DNA from: Oscillatoriales cyanobacterium
GTDB lineage: Bacteria; Cyanobacteriota; Cyanobacteriia; Cyanobacteriales; Microcoleaceae
Direction: 5' to 3'
NCBI GenBank assembly: GCA_004292955.1
Contig: RDXX01000056.1
Span: forward strand, 1-54,111
DNA length: 54,111 nucleotides
The notes below the pieces were generated by a model. That model was not told the DNA's origin. It saw only the letters and a list, made by a program, of their open reading frames with translations, and made no database searches. Position numbers and translations under genes: made by a program. Shown in pieces: positions 44,801 to 52,697 of the stretch (its first letter is position 1; every line of letters begins with the position of its first letter).

Positions 44801-46499
44801 CTGAGGATTCTGGAGTCAGTCCGGCTATCTGACACCATCGATCGTTGACATAGGTACATTTACCTTCAGCATCGGTACGGAAAATCCCCACGGGAGCGGC
44901 TGCGGTTAATGTGATGTAGCGCTCTTCACTTTCGAGTAACCGAGCTTCTGCTTGCTGGCGTTCGCTCAGTTGAGCTTGCAATTTTTGGTGAGTGGTGGCT
45001 TGCTGGATGGCAATCGCCAGTTGTACCGACAAAGCTTGCAACAGTTCGACTTCTTCCGGTTGCCACTCGCGGGCGTTCTGGCTTTCAGTGACATTGAGCA
45101 AGCCCCACAATTCATCTCCACACAGCAGCGGCACCAAGATTTTCGCCCGCGTCTGGAGGCGGATCAGCATCTCGCGGTGGCAATCTGACATGGGGGTAGT
45201 GTAGATATCGGGTACGACCCTAATTCGCCCCTGGCGGTAAATCTCCGTACAGTCTTGGCTAAAACAGGTGTCGTTAATCCGCTCGTTCACTAAAGACAGG
45301 GCCGAGTCAGTAGATTCGGCAACGGCAATGGTTTGCCAATCCGCTTCAAACTGCCAAATGTTCACGCGATCACACCCCAGCACTTGGCGTACCTGGGCCA
45401 CAGTCGTATCTAAGATGCTTTGCAAACTCAAGGACGAGCGAATTTGCGTGGCAATTGCAGCCACCAATTTTTCCCTTTCTGCTTGAGCTTTCAGGGCTGT
45501 CGTCCGGGTTTGTACTTGTTTTTCTAGTTCAACGGTGCGGGTTTGTAATAATTCAATTTTCTCTGCTTCTAATACCACTACCTTCTGTTCCATGACCTCT
45601 GCCAGCTTGTATAGCTCCAATGGATTGAGGGCTTGTAGCAAGCTGGTCTGGGTGATGATGCCCAATAGCTGTCCCCGGAGGCCCGTCACCGCCAACCGAT
45701 GAATCAAGCGCTGTTCCATGATGGAGTGCACCACCCACAGCGAATCGTCAGGTCTAACGGCAAAAATCGGTCGGCTCATCACCGTCTCGGCTTTACAGGT
45801 TTCCAAGTTCAAGCCCAATGCCTGAAACTGCACAATATCTCGCTCGGTGACAATCCCCACCGGAATTTGCAACGGTTCCGATTCACTCCGACTGATTTCC
45901 ACTATCATTACGGAACTAACCCGGTGTTTTGCCATCAGTTGGGCGATCGCCAACATCAATACATCTGGCTCGGCACAAATCACCTGATTCGTCATCACCT
46001 CTGATACCAGTCGCAACCGCAAAAGATCTACAGGGCGACTGGTTTGTCGCAAACTTTCATGGGTCAGTAACCCCACTAAGCGCTCGGACTCTCCCAGAAT
46101 GGGTAAGTGGCGAATCTGGTACTGTTGGAGCATATTAATCGTAGACAATAAATCGGTCAAAGCAGACTCGTACATGGTGATGACTGGATGTGCCATCACC
46201 TCTCGCATTGCCAAAGTCTCCAAAGAACGCTGCTGAGCACTCAAGCGCACGACATCCCGCTCTGTCAAAATACCTACCAAACGCTCATTTTCTACGACCA
46301 ACACGCAGCTTGACCGTACCTCTAGATGCAGTTCGTCCAGTTGTCCATTTGCTGTTTTAGTGGTATCGCAGATAGCCCGCATACCGCTCATTTGGGCGAT
46401 GGCTTCTATCACCGTCGTATCTGGTTTAACCATGAGAGGGTCGCGCACGATCGCCGATTTCAGTTCTGATGGGGTAAGAGCTGTGGTGCGGGTAAACAT
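41835..46499 (-). CDS. Large hybrid sensor histidine kinase (CBS x4, GAF, PAS, GAF, PAS, GAF, HisKA, HATPase, REC)
   Basis: The 1554-aa protein starts with four CBS motifs (about 10-320; repeated VGILTERD/VGIVTERD type segments), which usually bind adenine nucleotides. A coiled coil, GAF (345-505), PAS/PAC (517-643), GAF (647-795), PAS/PAC (827-937) and GAF (954-1110) follow. The kinase core has phospho-acceptor His1163 in NMSHELRTPLN, the N box LINLLNNAVKFTPSGG and GTGLGLALVKRI. The C-terminal receiver carries Asp1480 (LILMDIQMSG). There are no membrane segments, so it senses cytoplasmic signals. The GAFs lack an obvious bilin-binding Cys-His pair, so I would not call it a phytochrome. It heads an operon with two further receiver proteins, suggesting a phosphorelay that ends in cyclic di-GMP control. 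Confidence 0.93.
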   Translation of the reverse strand: MFTRTTALTPSELKSAIVRDPLMVKPDTTVIEAIAQMSGMRAICDTTKTANGQLDELHLEVRSSCVLVVENERLVGILTERDVVRLSAQQRSLETLAMREVMAHPVITMYESALTDLLSTINMLQQYQIRHLPILGESERLVGLLTHESLRQTSRPVDLLRLRLVSEVMTNQVICAEPDVLMLAIAQLMAKHRVSSVMIVEISRSESEPLQIPVGIVTERDIVQFQALGLNLETCKAETVMSRPIFAVRPDDSLWVVHSIMEQRLIHRLAVTGLRGQLLGIITQTSLLQALNPLELYKLAEVMEQKVVVLEAEKIELLQTRTVELEKQVQTRTTALKAQAEREKLVAAIATQIRSSLSLQSILDTTVAQVRQVLGCDRVNIWQFEADWQTIAVAESTDSALSLVNERINDTCFSQDCTEIYRQGRIRVVPDIYTTPMSDCHREMLIRLQTRAKILVPLLCGDELWGLLNVTESQNAREWQPEEVELLQALSVQLAIAIQQATTHQKLQAQLSERQQAEARLLESEERYITLTAAAPVGIFRTDAEGKCTYVNDRWCQIAGLTPESSAGDGWRQRLHPEDRDKIATEWYQSAQENRPFSLEYRFQRTDGVVTWVYGQSVAEHDAAGRVIGYVGTITDISDRKRAELTLQKLVTGTAAVTGKDFFLALVRHISEALDIGCAIVTELVGDELHTLGFWANGALQPEKSYHPARTPCEYALKNGEFYSPSQVQSIFPDDLYLATMQADSYLGIALKDDIGKAIGNLCILDKQPLPAEKRAEAIAILQVFAARAATELQRKAANDALHRLNQDLEARVEQRTRELQAREAQLRDLFDNATDLIQSIAPDGRILFVNAAWKETLGYNDADLLQLSLFQIIHPDELVHCQTAMQSLFAGALCLGIETRFLTKDGREIIVEGNVNCQFQDGRAIATRGIFRNITQRKQAEVRLQQQAEQQRLLGSVTQRMRSSLNLDEILNATVEEVHQVLKSDRVLVYRVFPGGTGAAIAESVLANWPKILNIVFPEEVFPEENYARYLQGRIYALSDRENEQQSVLPCLVEFLAEIQVRAKLVVPIIQNQTLWGLLIAHQCDRPRQWQQREINLLQQTANQLAIAIQQANLFEQLQKELAERQEAEAKLTDSNQQLAVSNQELARATRLKDEFLANMSHELRTPLNAILGMTEGLQEGVFGSVNEKQLKALQTVERSGSHLLELIDDILDVAKIEAGQVELDCTSISVSHICQSSLAFIKQQSLKKRIQLEMKIPANLPDLLVDERRIRQVLINLLNNAVKFTPSGGSITVEVSPVRQLNSDATVSNSSPKNFLRIAVIDTGIGIAPENIKKLFQPFIQIDTALNRQYAGTGLGLALVKRIVELHGGRVELTSELGTGSCFAIDLPCTIGFPLSPEMTAGEQLANTLEQDSPPTSFATNEATSQTPLILLVEDNEANISTVSSYLGAKGYRIILAKDGQQAIDMAKTHQPNLILMDIQMSGMDGLEAMRQIRLAPNLVDIPIVALTALAMTGDRDRCLEAGANYYLTKPVKLKQLVATIQQLLTPTQDNE

Positions 46500-46719
46500 T
46501 GCTATAAAGGTATTTATTTTTGATTATCGCTCTTTTGTAGAATTTGTTAGACCGCAGCCCGCAAACTTATTTCTTTGCTCAGAGGTACAAGAAATTAGCG
46601 ATGGATGGTGGCTCGACGATAATTTTTAGTTGCTGTTGCTATAGGAAATAAACCAAGCTTCGGTACGGTGGCTCCCAACACCTCAATTTAGATGCAAACC
46701 AAAACCCAATCCGCCCACC

Positions 46720-47070
46720 ATGCCCAAACTCCCCGAATGCGATCGCTGCATCTTGTACGCCCGCAACCCCCACTTAGTCTGCGCCGTCCATCCCGCAGGC
46801 CCCAACGCCGACACTTGCTTAGACTTTCGAGCAAACCCCAACGCTGAATCGGAGGAATTGTGGGAACCCGAAGGTGCGAGCTACTACAACGGCGAACTCA
46901 TCCTGCAACCGAGGCAGCGGTGGACTTTGGAACAGCAGCTAGAGCTTTTGGACACGCACCCCTTGTTTACCGGCCGGTGTCCCCGGTGTGAAATGACTTA
47001 TCCCAAGTACGAAGTCCCCCCGGTGCATTGGGATTGTGCGGAGTGCGGGTGGATGGATGATTCGGTGTGA
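46720..47070 (+). CDS. Small cysteine-rich, probably zinc-binding hypothetical protein
   Basis: The 116-aa protein has Cys7-x2-Cys10 (ECDRCIL), Cys21 and Cys33 in the first third, then two CxxC pairs close to the end (GRCPRCEMTY and WDCAECGWMD). The latter resemble a treble-clef or rubredoxin-like zinc knuckle. The middle holds an acidic EELWEPEGASYY segment. There is no signal peptide or membrane segment. It stands divergent to the hybrid kinase gene with a 220-base gap that must hold both promoters. It looks like a conserved cyanobacterial protein, but I cannot assign a function. Confidence 0.65.
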   Translation: MPKLPECDRCILYARNPHLVCAVHPAGPNADTCLDFRANPNAESEELWEPEGASYYNGELILQPRQRWTLEQQLELLDTHPLFTGRCPRCEMTYPKYEVPPVHWDCAECGWMDDSV

Positions 47071-47155
47071 GGTTGGCGGGAATTGGGCGATCGTTGGTTT
47101 TATTGGTGGCAGAGCGATGGGAAGTGAGTAGGGGAAAATAGGTAGAGACGTTCCT

Positions 47156-47347
47156 ATGGGCAACTACGCAAAGGGAAAGTTTGCTCAGAATTTGATTAAG
47201 TGGAATTTGGATAGCCTGACTAATTTAGAATATAAAAAGGATTTTCGGCGTTTGGGCGTTATTCTGGAAGAGCCAGAGTTTTCAACTACATTGGGGTTCT
47301 GCACGATTTTGGTAGCTCCGATGGAGCAATGTTGGTTCAAGGATTGA
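47156..47347 (+). CDS. Doubtful 63-aa hypothetical protein
   Basis: The frame starts at an ATG with only a weak GGTAGAG upstream. It has believable residues (NLIKWNLDSLTNLEYKKDFRRLGVILEEPEF), but no family, no repeats and no membrane segment. It lies on the same strand between two other small genes. It may be a real small gene or the remnant of a larger one. Confidence 0.3.
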   Translation: MGNYAKGKFAQNLIKWNLDSLTNLEYKKDFRRLGVILEEPEFSTTLGFCTILVAPMEQCWFKD

Positions 47348-47386
47348 AAATTGAAAGTATGATTTTTAAGTAAAGTAAACTAGATT

Positions 47387-47737
47387 ATGACTACAATTTC
47401 ACCAGATGAATTTGGACGGTTTCGCTCAGAGCTGGCAAATAATCCAGAAGCCTTAGCTGCTCTTGATGTAATTGAACAGTGTGAGGGTAACTTAGAAGAT
47501 GCAGCCCAAGTGATTTTACTTGAGGCAGGAGAAGAAGAAGTTCAATCAGATTTGTTTGATAAGTTAATTAGATACTGCCGCAATGTTGCCTGTCAGGAGG
47601 ATATGAAAGAGGAATTACCCGTACTGGTAGCTGCTGTTACAGAATATTTAGCAGCGGGTAGTGGCTTTCCCCCAGGTCTGGCAACTCCGTTTTCTATTTT
47701 TGTAATTAAGAAAACACTGAAGAAATTTTGTCTGTAA
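47387..47737 (+). CDS. Small hypothetical helical protein convergent with the TPR-CHAT gene
   Basis: This 116-aa protein is acidic and mostly helical (SPDEFGRFRSELANNPEALAALDVIEQ), with a hydrophobic C-terminal third containing AAVTEYLAAGSGFPPGLATPF. Its 3' end lies only 12 bases from the 3' end of the large TPR-CHAT gene on the other strand. The size and helical make-up resemble the small effector-associated or adaptor-like proteins often found near TPR/CHAT and STAND genes of cyanobacteria. That comparison is by general character only; I recognise no named family. Confidence 0.55.
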   Translation: MTTISPDEFGRFRSELANNPEALAALDVIEQCEGNLEDAAQVILLEAGEEEVQSDLFDKLIRYCRNVACQEDMKEELPVLVAAVTEYLAAGSGFPPGLATPFSIFVIKKTLKKFCL

Positions 47738-47749
47738 AACGACCAAATT

Positions 47750-50700
47750 CTAAATCCCTGTAGTAATGAAGGCTGCCCAGTAGTACGGGCTTGCAAATGG
47801 ATAGGGTTGGGCGCGAATTTGGTTTTCTGCATTCTTAAGAGATGCACTAAATATTCGTTGCTTTCTTGGTGGAAGCATGGGAATAATATGATTAATTTGA
47901 GGTTTTAGTTCGTTGTCTAGAATTTCCTGACAACGTTCGCTACTAAGCTCTCGAAGCCATTTTTGTGCTTTTTTTAGGGCGCTAGCTACATCTAATCTTT
48001 GATGGGTTGAGAGCTCGGTCAAAATATTTTTGAATAGCTCCCCGATCAATAATGTAGTTGAAATACTATTCACTTCCCACAGACTATGGACAATATTAGA
48101 ACAACCAGCAAATATAAATCCACTGGCTAAGCCAATATACTCATCACTGAAACTATTCGGATAAGTCAACCCTGTTTCGCAAGCTGAAAGAATCAGTAGT
48201 TGGCATTGGCTAAGGTCGAGGTCAAAAATTTCCCCCATCATCAGACGAGTGTTATTGGCTAATTTTAAACAAGATTGTTCAGGTAATTTTAAAATATATT
48301 CACCATGACCCGAAAAAATAACACAGTGAGCCAGACGCATTTTTTCTATATTGCCAGAATCATTGAGGGCATCTCTTGTAGCAGCCTCTCTGACTATAAC
48401 ACAAGCTTCTTCTTGAAAGTAATGACCAATTGTTTCCACTAAGGAATTAGCAAATGGTAAATTTTGTTCGGGATCTTGAATTGCAAAGAGGCGACTCAAG
48501 TCAAAGTTTTTAGATTTTTGAGTCATTTGTAATAGTTGGCAGCTAGGGGCATAGCTGATACCTTTGGAAAAGCGATCTAAAAAGCAAGTACCATCCGCTA
48601 AAAAGAGTGCATGAAGGGGAAATAGATGCAGAAACCGATGGGGTACAAGAATGAGGCGGTCGCACTCTTTAGGAATGTGGAATAAAATTTCTTCTAGATG
48701 TAAAATTTTACTTAAGTCGTTCAAATGAGCAGCTAGGTCATTTTTCCAATTCTTTTTGTTTTGCTCATAAGGAGTTATATATTTATTAGCCCATTGCACC
48801 AGAGGTTTACTATCTTTTGGTTCAGCCATCCACAAATTATGTTTGCTAATCAGAAACGTAAAAACTGTTTCATCGGTAATAAACCACTCAATAATTATTG
48901 TGTTTTCATCGGGTAAGAGGTCTTGAATTTCGGGGAATGAAATAAACTGAGATTCTTGTATATTTATTAGAGATTGAGTGTTGACAAATAAATCTGTCAA
49001 ATCTTCGTGGGTGACAATTTTTTCCAGTAATTTATCCAAGTTCTGCCGCAGTTCAGGCAATAAAACTGTTTCGATTGCGTGAGGAGTAAGCTTAAAAATA
49101 TTTTTTCCCAGCTTTTCTACTTGAGTTTCAGCCTTGGAAACTTCACCATTAGTGGAGGCTTTACGGTCAGTTATCAGTTCTACTAAAGTCCGTGTTTTAC
49201 TGCGTTCAACGTATTCTACTGCTTGTTGAATTTGGTTAGTTTTGACACAAGAACGCACCATGTTAAAGTAAACTTCTATTACTTCCTCCATAATTTCCTG
49301 ACGATTAGGGTAAGTAGTTGCCCAATTTCGCCTTTGCTGCACCGCCTCAATAGCAATACGATAGACTTCGATAGCTTCATGCCATCTTTCAGCATGGAAG
49401 AGAATGTTACCCAGCGTGCCACTTGTTTTGAGGCAAGCTAAAGGATAATCAGTTGGTTTGAATATTTCTAAAGCTCGCCATAAATATTTAATCGCTTCAA
49501 AAATTTGCCCTGCTTTATTGTAGGCACAACCTAAATTTTGTTGCACTCCACCCCATTTTTCGGGAACCTGTTCGCGGGTATAAACTTTCAAAGCATTTTG
49601 GCAGGCGATAACAGTAGCTTGTAAATTTTCTATTTGATTTGTTTCTATCATGTCTGTATAAACTACAGCCAAATTCATTTGAATGTCTGCCCAAGATTCG
49701 GGAAATTCTTTATAAGTATAGATTGTTAAAGCATTTTGGTAGGCAGTTATTGCTGCTTTTAAATTATCCTTTTCATTTCCATTAATTCGTCTGCGGTAGG
49801 CAGCACCTAGATTAATTTGGGTATCAGCCCATTCCTTTCGGTATTCTTCACATTCTAAGATTGGCAGTGCTAGTTGATAGGCAGCAATAGATGCTTCTAA
49901 ATTTTCTGCTTTGTCTCCTCGGATTCGATCGCGGTAAGCAAGACCTAAATTATTCTGTATCCATGCCCATTCCATCGGAAATTCTTCACTTGTATGTACT
50001 TGCTGCGCTAACTTGTAAGCATTAATAGCTATTTCTAAGTTTTCGGCTATATCTCCCCAAATGCGTTGAGTACATACATCAGCAAAAAAACGTTGAGTTC
50101 TAGCCCACTCCACAGGATAAACCTCTCGTTTAAAAATCAAAGAAGCTATTATGAAGGCTGCCATTTCTACTTCCAGATTTTCAGCAGTTTTACCCTCTCG
50201 TCGCTGATTAAAGAAAAAACCTAGCTCGGTATAAGCATTACCTAAAGTTTTTTGTGTTTGCTCCCACAACTCACAAAATATGTCTCTAGTAAAGACCTCT
50301 AATGCTTTGTCACAGTAAGCTATTGCTTGTCTAATGTTGTCTAATTTCTCTTTTTGGGAGCGTTTTATGTAAACGATTGCTAAACTAAGTTGGGTAATCG
50401 CCCAGGCTTTCGCAAATAGTTCGCGAGTAAAAACAGTTTCTACTATTTGGAAACCTGCAATCGCAATTTCTTGATTCCAAGCTTTATTGCCATTAGGAAA
50501 CCCTAAAATTAGTTGGCTAAAATTACCAATTGCTTCTGCAATCCCAACTTTTGTTTCGGCTTCGGATTCAGATAGTCTAACCGTAGCCCAGAGGCTAAAT
50601 GAACGAGCAAAATTTTCATCTAATTTTTCTACTTTTGTTTGCAAAAGTGGATAGAGCATTTGAGGATCTCTATTATTATCTACGATATTTTGTAAGACTT

Positions 50701-50959
50701 CCTCTATAAAACTATAAACAGGTTTGGTTAGTGATTCTGCCATTTGAGCCAACCCATAAAAAGATTCTGCTAAAATTTTATTACCTTGTTTAATTTGATT
50801 AACTGCCAACTTTTTTGTTATCTCTACAAAGCCGATATCAATCAGTGAACGATTTACCTTGATAATTTCTTCTTCTTCACCAATGGAACAGCTTAGCAGT
50901 TTGTCAATTAGCACTAAATAGGCTTTGGTGCGATCATCATTCAAATCCAGATTAACCAT
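47750..50959 (-). CDS. TPR-CHAT caspase-like protease, intact
   Basis: The 1069-aa protein starts with a helical region of about 140 residues. Then come about ten TPR-like repeats of roughly 50-54 residues with a strong consensus (WADTQINLGAAYRRRINGNE, then ENLxAAIxAYQxALxxYTxEEFPxxWA), a form common in cyanobacteria. The pre-CHAT linker has VEYVERSKTRTLVELI near residue 590. CHAT occupies about 700-1069: His885 in VIFSGHGEY, Cys927 in LILSACETG, plus VPHRFLHLFPLHAL, GFIFAGCSNIVHSLWEV and YYWAAFITTG at the very end. This is the complete layout that the split genes at 32044-35466 would have had. A soluble sensor protease of this kind probably cleaves itself or partner proteins on activation; no partner is obvious here. 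Confidence 0.92.
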   Translation of the reverse strand: MVNLDLNDDRTKAYLVLIDKLLSCSIGEEEEIIKVNRSLIDIGFVEITKKLAVNQIKQGNKILAESFYGLAQMAESLTKPVYSFIEEVLQNIVDNNRDPQMLYPLLQTKVEKLDENFARSFSLWATVRLSESEAETKVGIAEAIGNFSQLILGFPNGNKAWNQEIAIAGFQIVETVFTRELFAKAWAITQLSLAIVYIKRSQKEKLDNIRQAIAYCDKALEVFTRDIFCELWEQTQKTLGNAYTELGFFFNQRREGKTAENLEVEMAAFIIASLIFKREVYPVEWARTQRFFADVCTQRIWGDIAENLEIAINAYKLAQQVHTSEEFPMEWAWIQNNLGLAYRDRIRGDKAENLEASIAAYQLALPILECEEYRKEWADTQINLGAAYRRRINGNEKDNLKAAITAYQNALTIYTYKEFPESWADIQMNLAVVYTDMIETNQIENLQATVIACQNALKVYTREQVPEKWGGVQQNLGCAYNKAGQIFEAIKYLWRALEIFKPTDYPLACLKTSGTLGNILFHAERWHEAIEVYRIAIEAVQQRRNWATTYPNRQEIMEEVIEVYFNMVRSCVKTNQIQQAVEYVERSKTRTLVELITDRKASTNGEVSKAETQVEKLGKNIFKLTPHAIETVLLPELRQNLDKLLEKIVTHEDLTDLFVNTQSLINIQESQFISFPEIQDLLPDENTIIIEWFITDETVFTFLISKHNLWMAEPKDSKPLVQWANKYITPYEQNKKNWKNDLAAHLNDLSKILHLEEILFHIPKECDRLILVPHRFLHLFPLHALFLADGTCFLDRFSKGISYAPSCQLLQMTQKSKNFDLSRLFAIQDPEQNLPFANSLVETIGHYFQEEACVIVREAATRDALNDSGNIEKMRLAHCVIFSGHGEYILKLPEQSCLKLANNTRLMMGEIFDLDLSQCQLLILSACETGLTYPNSFSDEYIGLASGFIFAGCSNIVHSLWEVNSISTTLLIGELFKNILTELSTHQRLDVASALKKAQKWLRELSSERCQEILDNELKPQINHIIPMLPPRKQRIFSASLKNAENQIRAQPYPFASPYYWAAFITTGI

Positions 50960-51077
50960 TATTATAGATACAGAATTATAAATTTATTATCGCTTGAACT
51001 ACTTTATTTGGCATAACCTCAAAAATTCTCTTAACTAGAGCGCTCACTTAGAATGCTCTAGTAGTGCCTCTAATTTC

Positions 51078-51401
51078 TCAGCTACGCAACAACACTCGCT
51101 CCACACCCCACTTGAGCGTGCAGCCCGCCAATCCCCCAGCAAACACTACGAACGCGCATTGAGGCCACGCCGCGAACCAGACCCACTCCTGCGGCCACGA
51201 TTGCCACAAGCGAAACATGATTGCAGCGATCGTGGTTAGTAAGAATATTTTGCCAACAGTTGCTTCACCGATCGCCCACCCCCGGTAGATTCCCTGGCAA
51301 CAGGCGGCCGTCAATTCAATAAACAGCACCAAGTTCAAAACGCTGATGATGGCGCTGTTGATGTTGCTGTTGATGTTCTGCAAGAAATTGATGAAATCCA
51401 T
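51078..51401 (-). CDS. Small membrane protein, unknown
   Basis: The 107-aa product has three likely membrane helices at about 17-38, 48-66 and 73-96. It has Trp-rich turns (RLWQSWPQEWVWFAAWPQ) and a short basic tail (KWGVERVLLRS). No signal peptidase site is apparent. It stands alone on the minus strand upstream of the TPR-CHAT gene in transcription order, with about 120 bases between. A holin-like or accessory membrane role is possible, but nothing shows it. Confidence 0.5.
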   Translation of the reverse strand: MDFINFLQNINSNINSAIISVLNLVLFIELTAACCQGIYRGWAIGEATVGKIFLLTTIAAIMFRLWQSWPQEWVWFAAWPQCAFVVFAGGLAGCTLKWGVERVLLRS

Positions 51402-51664
51402 AGGGTTGATTTTTTAGGCGACTCCCCCAATCTAGCAAGCTTAACAACGGTTGTGTGGCGGCTGCTTCTCAAGTTTCCTAGTCAACGACGGTAAGCCCTG
51501 GAGTCACAAACTCAAAAACTTAGGGGTCGCCGGGACTGTGTGCGATCGCAAAGAGAGTTTCTGCTGCTGCGTATTTTGCGTGCTTTGTGTGGCGATCGCT
51601 CTCCAACTGAGTCAAGCGTGAAATGATGGTGAGGTAGGCACTAAGAAATATGGAATGCAGAGAA

Positions 51665-51967
51665 ATGACCAACTCACCACTCGAACAAATCAATTTGCTA
51701 GACACGGACTATGCCGACATCCTAGCCCACAGCAGCAATCCATCGTTTGAAATGCAACTGATTAAGTTAGGGATTGATGCAACAGAAGCGCGAACCACAA
51801 CCAATTTCCTCACCCTGGTGCGACAAAGATCCGATACTCCAGCATCCTGGGCAGCTTTAGCCGAGGCTTGGGAAGCAGGTTGCGGGTTCGAGCCAAACCT
51901 CGAACATCTTCAACAAATTCTAGAATTGCTGTGGAATCACCATCAAAGAAAAGTTGAAAATGATTGA
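51665..51967 (+). CDS. Small helical protein, first of a tandem paralogous pair
   Basis: The 100-aa product (ATG at 51665; a second in-frame ATG at 51650 is less likely) is closely similar to the one starting at 51996. Shared segments are LLDTDYADILAHSS, PSFE-QL, and TNFLTLVRQ, and both end in a helical EAWE...LLW tail. There is no signal peptide or membrane segment. The only other observation is that it is acidic and probably fully alpha-helical. The pair arose by tandem duplication 28 bases apart. I do not recognise the family. Confidence 0.6.
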   Translation: MTNSPLEQINLLDTDYADILAHSSNPSFEMQLIKLGIDATEARTTTNFLTLVRQRSDTPASWAALAEAWEAGCGFEPNLEHLQQILELLWNHHQRKVEND

Positions 51968-51995
51968 TAATCAACAGTTGTCACTAATTGGTTAA

Positions 51996-52295
51996 ATGAC
52001 TGATTCGCCCATCGAACCCCTCGATTTACTAGACACAGACTACGCCGACATTCTCGCTCACAGCAGCGATCCATCGTTTGAACTACAACTGGTTCGGTTT
52101 GGAGTGGATGCAGCAGAAGCCCGCATCAAAACCAATTTCCTCACCCTGGTGCGCCAAAAACCTGAGACTCCCGAACAATGGGCTACTTTAACCGAAGCAT
52201 GGGAAGAGGCTTGCGAGAATAAGCCCACCGTTGAAGATTTTCGCTTATTGGCAGAATTCCTGTGGGAGAATCAAGAAAGCGTTGAAGTGGATTAG
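51996..52295 (+). CDS. Small helical protein, second of the tandem paralogous pair
   Basis: This 99-aa product shares about two thirds of its residues with the preceding protein, including LDLLDTDYADILAHSSDPSF and KTNFLTLVRQKPETP. Differences cluster in the C-terminal 25 residues (ENKPTVEDFRLLAEFLWENQ). The two genes are on the same strand, 28 bases apart, and probably form one transcript leading towards the interrupted HNH gene. Divergent C-termini on a conserved core would fit two partners with different specificities; that is speculative. Confidence 0.6.
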   Translation: MTDSPIEPLDLLDTDYADILAHSSDPSFELQLVRFGVDAAEARIKTNFLTLVRQKPETPEQWATLTEAWEEACENKPTVEDFRLLAEFLWENQESVEVD

Positions 52296-52368
52296 CTGCT
52301 GATAATTTTGAATTGAATTTACTTAACAGAGCGATCGCCATATTTTGAAAAGATGAGCTTTTACCGCT

Positions 52369-52603
52369 ATGCCTAAACCAAAGAGGTATCCCGACAATTG
52401 GCAAGAGATTGCGCTCTCGGTGAAAGAAAACGCAGGGTGGCGCTGTGCTAAATGCCATCAACAATGCCTCAGACCGGGCAACAATACTAAGGGCTTAACC
52501 AAATCAGAACGCTGTGCTTTAACTTTGAGCGTGCATCATCGTAATCGGATACCTGAGGACAACCGCCTCGAAAACTTAATCGCTCTTTGTACCGCGTGTC
52601 ACC
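52369..52603 (+). pseudogene. HNH endonuclease gene, 5' part, interrupted by a group II intron
   Basis: The 78 codons before the insertion point encode a typical small HNH protein. It opens with PKPKRYPDNWQEIALSVKENAGWRC, the first zinc pair is CAKCHQQC, then LSVHHRNRIPEDNRLENLIALC carries the HH and Asn of the HNH core, and CTACH is the second zinc pair. At 52604 the reading frame runs into the reverse-complemented 3' end of a group II intron and stops five bases later. The rest of the HNH gene should lie beyond the intron, outside the window. Because the intron points against the gene, it cannot be spliced from the HNH transcript, so the gene should be inactive. Confidence 0.75.
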
Positions 52604-52643
52604 ATTAAACTCAACGAGACTGTCACCAACCCCGTTGGTCTTC

Positions 52644-52678
52644 AAAACCGTGCATGAAACTTTAATTTCACACGGCTC
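52644..52678 (-). ncRNA. Group II intron domain V (outer intron)
   Basis: The minus strand reads GAGCCGTGTGAAATTAAAG then TTTCATGCACGGTTTT: a 35-base hairpin with the GAGCCGTG/CACGGTTTT lower stem typical of group II domain V, the catalytic core of the ribozyme. It lies about 20 bases after the maturase stop codon, as expected. Confidence 0.85.
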
Positions 52679-52697
52679 CTCAATGATTTGGTGCTTG

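Noticed and set aside
41835..46499. Phytochrome-type photoreceptor because of the GAF domains
   Set aside because: None of the three GAF domains shows a clear bilin-binding Cys-His pair, and the PHY domain is absent.
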